This document shows positions 59,964 to 64,000 of a stretch of DNA of 64,000 nucleotides, piece by piece (position 1 is the stretch's first letter; each line of letters opens with the position of its first letter). The stretch lies in assembly GCF_900103955.1 (NCBI RefSeq), contig NZ_FNIL01000007.1, positions 1 through 64,000 of the forward strand, read 5' to 3'. The position numbers and the translations under genes were made by a program. The notes under the pieces are model-generated. The model was not told where the DNA came from and did no database searches. It was given only the letters and a program-made list of their open reading frames with translations. This stretch comes from Alkalicoccus daliensis. GTDB taxonomy: Bacteria > Bacillota > Bacilli > Bacillales > Salisediminibacteriaceae.

Positions 59964-60098
59964 ATGTTAACAGAATGGAGTTTGTTCGCGGAAAATATCG
60001 GATTTCCAGCCCTGCTTATTATTTATCTGCTATCGAGGTTTGAAAGGAAGCTGGACCGTCTTACAAAAGAAATCAGGAGAAATTCGTTAAAGAAGTAA
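59964..60098 (+). CDS. yvrJ: YvrJ family small membrane protein
   Basis: A 44-aa frame starts at ATG 59964 after AAGGAGG. It reads 'ENIGFPALLIIYLLSRFERKLDRLTKEI', which is the YvrJ-family pattern: a short N-terminus, one membrane span around 'GFPALLIIYLL' and the basic-amphipathic tail 'RFE.KL..L...I'. B. subtilis yvrJ is beside sigO-rsoA. It is divergent from them here. Function unknown. Confidence 0.85.
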   Translation: MLTEWSLFAENIGFPALLIIYLLSRFERKLDRLTKEIRRNSLKK

Positions 60099-60156
60099 CT
60101 TAAGAAATAATAAAGACAGCTGCAGAAAGCTTCCAGCTGTAAGGAGAGAATTTTCA

Positions 60157-60258
60157 TTGACCAGAGAAAACTTTATTGGTAAGACTTATGAATATGAAGC
60201 AATAGAAAAAGAATTAACTGGGGAAAATGCAGTAGAAAGTAAAAGAAGCATACATTAA
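60157..60258 (+). CDS. Possible 33-aa small protein
   Basis: TTG 60157 follows AAGGAGAG with 9-nt spacing and opens a 33-codon frame, 'MTRENFIGKTYEYEAIEKEL...'. It lies 58 nt after the yvrJ-like gene and ends just before a terminator. No family was recognised. It may be real because of the good ribosome binding site, but length and codon content are not decisive. Confidence 0.4.
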   Translation: MTRENFIGKTYEYEAIEKELTGENAVESKRSIH

Positions 60259-60261
60259 AAA

Positions 60262-60308
60262 TATCCCGTCAGCCGATGTGTAATCATTGGCTTACGGGAT
60301 AAGTTTTT
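60262..60308. terminator. Bidirectional terminator
   Basis: TATCCCGT-CAGCCGATG pairs with CATTGGCTT-ACGGGATA (two imperfect positions), followed by TTTTT. It lies between convergent genes. Confidence 0.85.
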
Positions 60309-60939
60309 CGTCTGATTTTTCATGAGGAAGAAAATCATTATGATGAGATTGGAAAGAGCTGATGTCAACTTCATAATGACTGCATACACTGATCAATTTT
60401 TCGAGTGTCTCCGTTCGGTATACATACAACTTGAATTGTTTTCCGTTTCTGCGATTCAGATGAAAAGTAACTTCTTTGTAATCAGCTGAGTTTTCAAACA
60501 TTCCGTATGCTTCGCTGCCGAGCCTGATAGTAGATACCTCTGCAGAATTAACAGCTTCCCATGGGTGAAACTTTTCGTCTGCATAAATGCCGCTTTCTGT
60601 AATGAAAAAGCTGGGAACCTTTGCTTGCGCTAAGGTAAATAATGGGTAAAACAGAGAGAGGAAAAATAAATTCAAAGTCGGTTCAATATTTCCAAAGATG
60701 ACAGCTCCCAACACAAAAATGATAACAGCAATAGAAGCGATAAATAAGCCGCGTCTGACACGCCAGTCTTTTGATTTAAAATGAAGAGGGCTTACTTCTC
60801 CGCGATCGGTACGCATTTTAACAGAAGCATCGGGAAAAACTGCCTGGCTATGCTGCAGGATCATTTTCCGTGCCCGAAAAAAATCAAATAATATTACGAA
60901 GACAGCAAAAATGGCACAAGCAATAAAAGCAATGTACAT
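60292..60939 (-). CDS. Membrane protein of unknown function
   Basis: The 215-aa protein has an N-terminal span ('AFIACAIFAVFVILFDFF'), two closely spaced spans ('GLFIASIAVIIFVLGAVIF' and 'LFFLSLFYPLFTLAQ') and a C-terminal cytoplasmic beta-rich domain ('FFITESGIYADEKFHPWEAV', 'KQFKLYVYRTETLEKL') resembling bacterial PH/DUF5673-like domains. No function can be assigned. The start ATG 60939 follows AAAGGAGAT. Confidence 0.78.
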   Translation of the reverse strand: MYIAFIACAIFAVFVILFDFFRARKMILQHSQAVFPDASVKMRTDRGEVSPLHFKSKDWRVRRGLFIASIAVIIFVLGAVIFGNIEPTLNLFFLSLFYPLFTLAQAKVPSFFITESGIYADEKFHPWEAVNSAEVSTIRLGSEAYGMFENSADYKEVTFHLNRRNGKQFKLYVYRTETLEKLISVCSHYEVDISSFQSHHNDFLPHEKSDEKLIP

Positions 60940-61216
60940 ACAGATCTCCTTTCTCTCTTACAAGGCCAGGGAAGGCTTGCATCTGTAACAAAATTTCATG
61001 CATGGGCTTAACTACAGCTCCTCTTTTATAAATTCTATCATAATTTTCCATTTATTTTAATCAAGGGAGATTCAGCATCCCGGATGTTTTACGGAGAAAA
61101 TGAAAGGGGAGAGACTTATAATAAAGTAAAGAGGAATATTAGACTTCATTTAATATTTTTGTGAAAATAAATAGAGCAGGCGTCTATGAAAAATATAACT
61201 CGAGGAGTTGTTAATT

Positions 61217-61735
61217 ATGAGTGTAGAGGAGCATAAGGCCGAAGCACCAAATGAAGTCCGGTGTAAGATTATTACGGTAAGTGATACAAGAACGGAAGAG
61301 AATGATAAGAGCGGCAAATTAATTCAGGAATATTTAAAAGAAGCAGGGCATGTAGTAACAGACTCTGCAATCGTACCTGATGATCAGGAGGCGATAAGAG
61401 CGGCAATCAAGTCGGGGTTAGCAGATAAATCAATTGATGCAGTGCTGTTAAACGGCGGAACTGGAATAGCAGACCGCGATGTAACGATTGAAACGGTAAA
61501 AGAACTGCTGGAAAAAGAACTTGTCGGCTTTGGTGAGATTTTCAGAATGCTGAGCTATACAGATGATATTGGTTCAGCAGCGATCTTAAGCAGAGCAATC
61601 GCAGGGACAAGTCAGCACACCGCTGTATTTGCTATGCCTGGCTCAAGCGGTGCAGTTAAATTAGCGATGGGCAGGCTTATTCAACCGGAACTCGCTCATG
61701 TCGTAAGAGAAATAAGAAAAGATCAAAATAAATAA
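61217..61735 (+). CDS. moaB: MogA/MoaB family molybdopterin biosynthesis protein
   Basis: The 172-aa protein has the MoaB/MogA fold with 'CKIITVSDTRTEENDKSGKLIQEYL', 'VLLNGGTGIADRDVTIETVKELLEKEL', and 'FAMPGSSGAVKLAMGRLIQPELAHVVRE' as family blocks. It binds molybdopterin and probably adenylylates it in molybdenum cofactor synthesis. ATG 61217 with GAGGAG upstream is preferred over TTG 61208. It stands alone, with its own terminator. Confidence 0.95.
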   Translation: MSVEEHKAEAPNEVRCKIITVSDTRTEENDKSGKLIQEYLKEAGHVVTDSAIVPDDQEAIRAAIKSGLADKSIDAVLLNGGTGIADRDVTIETVKELLEKELVGFGEIFRMLSYTDDIGSAAILSRAIAGTSQHTAVFAMPGSSGAVKLAMGRLIQPELAHVVREIRKDQNK

Positions 61736-61785
61736 AATCAGAAACATAAGTGATATAACGGCTGTTTAAACAAATATATATGAGT

Positions 61786-61830
61786 AAAAATGCTCCTGAA
61801 CTGGTAAATTAGGAGCATTTTTAATTTTTT
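61786..61830 (+). terminator. Terminator after moaB
   Basis: AAAAATGCTCCT/AGGAGCATTTTT with a 14-nt loop and a long T-rich tail. Confidence 0.92.
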
Positions 61831-61838
61831 GCTATTAT

Positions 61839-61852
61839 CGAACGTTTGTTCT
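61839..61852 (+). promoter_or_regulatory. LexA (SOS) box upstream of the YolD-like operon
   Basis: CGAACGTTTGTTCT matches the Bacillus LexA site CGAACNNNNGTTCG with one mismatch at the end. It is 51 nt before the YolD-like start. YolD-type genes of B. subtilis are also DNA-damage induced. Confidence 0.75.
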
Positions 61853-61902
61853 TGTAATTTTCGGGGTATCGTTTTATAGTATAGTCAGGAGGTTGATAAA
61901 CC

Positions 61903-62217
61903 ATGAGTCAAGCTATACAGGAAATGAGCAGAACACCGCTGATGGACACACAGGAATCAATCCAATTTATGAGAGCCGCCAGAAGAAGTAATAAACGCAG
62001 AGTGTACCGGTCTGATCAAAAATTAATTGATCTGGGAGCAAAAGCTATTTTCAGCCAGGCTTACCGCCAGGAAGTAAAAGTTTCTTACGTGGAGCTGGAT
62101 GAAGCAATTGCCGAGACTGGTATTATCCAGGAAATTGATACGAAGCACAAGCAGCTTCAAATAAACGACAGCTGGATTTCTTTTTATCACATCAGCGAGA
62201 TTTCTTTAAATAGATAG
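61903..62217 (+). CDS. YolD-like family protein
   Basis: The 104-aa protein has a basic N-terminal region ('MRAARRSNKRRVYRS') and the YolD-like fold ('VKVSYVELDEAIAETGIIQEIDTKHKQLQINDSWISFYHISEI'). Such genes are usually followed by a Y-family DNA polymerase (UvrX/YqjW), but here a zinc-ribbon protein follows after 13 nt. An SOS box upstream suggests induction by DNA damage. AGGAGG precedes ATG. Confidence 0.82.
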   Translation: MSQAIQEMSRTPLMDTQESIQFMRAARRSNKRRVYRSDQKLIDLGAKAIFSQAYRQEVKVSYVELDEAIAETGIIQEIDTKHKQLQINDSWISFYHISEISLNR

Positions 62218-62230
62218 AGAGGTGTCGATG

Positions 62231-62743
62231 ATGAGTGAACGATTACTAGAAGCTGCATTCAGCCGGCAGGAGAGTGCTACATGCCCTTATTGCGGCGGAG
62301 TACTCCAGCATAGATATGTGGAATACTACTGTACCTATTGTTCAATGCAGCTGCAGACCTTCGACACTCATCGTAATGGAGAACGAATTCCTCCGCCTAA
62401 AGTAAGAACAGTGCTGGGAGTTCATCTTAATAAATCAACTCCTGAACTGATGAAGTTTTCTACCTTCGAACTGTTGCAGCTATTAAAACTGGCGCGGGAG
62501 GAACAGGAAGAAACACATCATCTGCTTCATACTATTACAAAGCTGCAGAAGGCCACCGGAGAAGAGATTCTTCGAAGAGAAGAACAGATAAGTAACAATG
62601 TATACGAAAAAATCACAAGAAAAGTGTATGCGATTGAAACACTTTTACAGCAGCGTCTGGATTTTATTCCAAGAAAAATTACTGAAGATGCTCTTTTTCG
62701 TTATGAAGAAAAATTATCTGACACGAAAAAGAGATATATATAA
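62231..62743 (+). CDS. Zinc-ribbon protein in an SOS-type operon
   Basis: The 170-aa product has an N-terminal zinc ribbon 'CPYCGGVLQHRYVEYYCTYC' (two CxxC pairs, about residues 18-37). A long helical region follows ('TFELLQLLKLAREEQEETHHLLHTITKLQ', '...VYAIETLLQQRLDF') that may be coiled coil. It overlaps the operon start of the preceding YolD-like gene by spacing of 13 nt. ATG 62231 was selected, with AGAGG 8 nt upstream. A nucleic-acid binding or damage-response role is inferred from context only. Confidence 0.8.
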   Translation: MSERLLEAAFSRQESATCPYCGGVLQHRYVEYYCTYCSMQLQTFDTHRNGERIPPPKVRTVLGVHLNKSTPELMKFSTFELLQLLKLAREEQEETHHLLHTITKLQKATGEEILRREEQISNNVYEKITRKVYAIETLLQQRLDFIPRKITEDALFRYEEKLSDTKKRYI

Positions 62744-62762
62744 GCTCTCTAAAAGAGCAGCA

Positions 62763-62798
62763 AGCCTTTACAAAAAAATCCACGTAAAGGCTTTTTTT
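62763..62798 (+). terminator. Terminator after the zinc-ribbon gene
   Basis: AGCCTTTAC/GTAAAGGCT with a 12-nt loop, followed by seven T. Confidence 0.92.
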
Positions 62799-62817
62799 GT
62801 TTTGTTTCATCAGTAGA

Positions 62818-63747
62818 TCAAACGAAAATTCCTAACCATATGGCAGTGAGTACAGCAAGCAGCAATAAAAGCTTTTCAAGGCGGGTTACTTTTTCAGGAT
62901 CTTTGGGATCTACAAACAAACTATAAATTAAACTAATGCTTATAAAGAAAACTAATCCTCCTGCCGCCCATACTCTTTCTATTCCGAGCCAAAACGCACA
63001 AAGTCCCGTTAGCAGCAAATAAATCACAGCTGGAAAACGAGCGAAACGGATATCGAAGTGATTTACAAACCATACCACGCTTGTTCGTTTTACTGGAGAT
63101 GCTTGTCTATCCGCTTCCAGATCAGGAATGTGGTGGACCATTACCCAGGACATACAAAACAATGCGTTGATTACTGCATTCTGCAAAGCCCATTCAGGAA
63201 GGTAGCCCAGTGCGATCCAGGGACCGGCAGCACCGAGAAAGAAAAGCGAAGGGAATAAACTCAGCCATTCCCCGGCAAATGGTTTATAGCTTAAACGAAA
63301 AGGCGGGAGAGAATAAGAAACTGCTCCCCAGACACCTGCCAGAATAAGAAAAGAAATAAAATAATGAGAAAATATCGTTAACAAAAAAGCAGTGGATAAT
63401 AAAAATATTGTAAGCCACTTCCCAATGGAATATAACGTATTTACCTGCACTCTTTTTTCCTGTATTAATCTGCTGCCGCCGGAGAGAATTGCAGGGCTGA
63501 ACTGGTCTGTGCCTGAATGATAGTCCGTGAAATCATTAAATGCATGCGTTAAAACTCCATGCACAAGAAAGGAAGCAAAGATTAAGAAGAGAAATAACAG
63601 ACTCACATAAAGTGGAGAAACAGAAGTGTAGAGTAATATAGGAAGCAGAGAAGACAATACAGCTGCGGCACTCGAAGAAAGTACAGCTGCAGCCCGAAGA
63701 AGTTGTATGCCGTTTTGAAATATTTCTTTATTCACCACATTTAGCAT
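62818..63747 (-). CDS. UbiA family prenyltransferase
   Basis: The 309-aa integral membrane protein has eight to nine spans and both UbiA aspartate motifs: 'HAFNDFTDYHSGTD' (NDxxDxxxD) and 'HHIPDLEADRQASPVKRTS' (DxxxDxxxx). It belongs to the MenA/UbiA group that attaches a prenyl chain to an aromatic acceptor. The presence of UbiD at 22037-23857 does not by itself show a shared pathway. ATG 63747 with AAAGGACG upstream is chosen over the ATG at 63786. Confidence 0.9.
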   Translation of the reverse strand: MLNVVNKEIFQNGIQLLRAAAVLSSSAAAVLSSLLPILLYTSVSPLYVSLLFLFLIFASFLVHGVLTHAFNDFTDYHSGTDQFSPAILSGGSRLIQEKRVQVNTLYSIGKWLTIFLLSTAFLLTIFSHYFISFLILAGVWGAVSYSLPPFRLSYKPFAGEWLSLFPSLFFLGAAGPWIALGYLPEWALQNAVINALFCMSWVMVHHIPDLEADRQASPVKRTSVVWFVNHFDIRFARFPAVIYLLLTGLCAFWLGIERVWAAGGLVFFISISLIYSLFVDPKDPEKVTRLEKLLLLLAVLTAIWLGIFV

Positions 63748-63992
63748 CAGCAGCCGTCCTTTCAGGATTAAAAAGGTTAATTTCAAGCTCGGACTGATAT
63801 TCAGCGTTTAATTTTCAAGTAAGTAAGGTAGAAGAATAAAGAAGGTTTGCCATGTGTATCAGTAAAATCAACTGTCGGAAAACATATAAAAAGTCAGGTA
63901 TTTGGAATGACCAGTTTAAATGCTCATTCATTTCCCGGTTTTTTTGATTTTATGGTGAATCAGAAAATTTAATAAAAGGAGCTGACTATACA

Positions 63993-64000
63993 ATGGCTGT
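63993..64000 (+). CDS. Start of a gene cut by the window edge
   Basis: AAAAGGAG precedes ATG 63993 by 12 nt, and only ATGGCTGT is visible. The spacing is slightly long. The product is unknown. Confidence 0.4.

Overview
The window looks like a chromosome segment of a Bacillaceae species, probably a halophilic or alkaliphilic one. Evidence: a 5S rRNA followed by a long tRNA cluster in the Bacillus manner, strong AAGGAGG-type ribosome binding sites, gene order matching B. subtilis (alaR-alaT-yugI-ADH-pgi; sigO-rsoA-yvrJ), Glu/Asp-rich proteins, several Na+-coupled symporters and an ectoine-hydrolase gene. A genus such as Alkalicoccus or Salisediminibacterium is only a guess. No prophage, insertion sequence or CRISPR array was seen; short dispersed intergenic repeats are present.

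Layout. 1-1.7 kb: end of an rRNA operon (5S plus 15 tRNAs) with its terminator. 1.7-11.7 kb: a lipoprotein, a repressor/ABC-transporter operon, then the yug-type block (alaR, alaT, yugI, alcohol dehydrogenase, pgi) interrupted by a lipoprotein of the N-formylglutamate amidohydrolase type. 12.2-15.4 kb: a DUF1611 (DgcN-like) protein with a PLP racemase-like protein behind a leader terminator, then uvsE. 15.6-19.6 kb: acetate module (acsA, OFA-family transporter, divergent LytTR regulator, cre-like site). 20-27.2 kb: tRNA-Ala, small proteins, methyltransferase, UbiD-type decarboxylase and a lipoprotein whose frame is interrupted by a UGA that probably encodes selenocysteine. 27.3-34.2 kb: a second probable acetate/monocarboxylate module (DUF4212, SSS symporter, DUF294 protein, exonuclease) and an NSS symporter.

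34.4-41.8 kb: PucR regulator followed by an unusual four-gene set: ectoine hydrolase (doeA), a cystathionine-gamma-synthase-family enzyme, homoserine dehydrogenase and an aldehyde dehydrogenase. Together they could take ectoine-derived carbon to aspartate. 41.8-44.4 kb: repeat-rich spacer, a DMT transporter and a VbhA/Fic toxin-antitoxin pair. 44.7-52.4 kb: membrane-anchored Mur-ligase-like protein, SLH-CAP surface protein, sugar dehydrogenase lipoprotein, DMT transporter, ATP-grasp protein, and a TerC family manganese exporter behind a yybP-ykoY riboswitch. 52.6-58.8 kb: gamma-glutamyltransferase, SelO, Gmad2-like protein, MetE-like methyltransferase and an AAC(6')-like acetyltransferase. 58.9-64 kb: a split (two-subunit) sigma factor with a divergent yvrJ-like gene, moaB, an SOS-box-preceded YolD-like operon and a UbiA prenyltransferase.

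The strongest candidates for something new are the UGA-containing peroxiredoxin-like lipoprotein with a SECIS-like hairpin (24430-24945), the split sigma factor with a symmetrical intergenic region carrying LexA-like palindromes (58949-60098), and the ectoine-hydrolase cluster with an atypical enzyme set (36787-41823).
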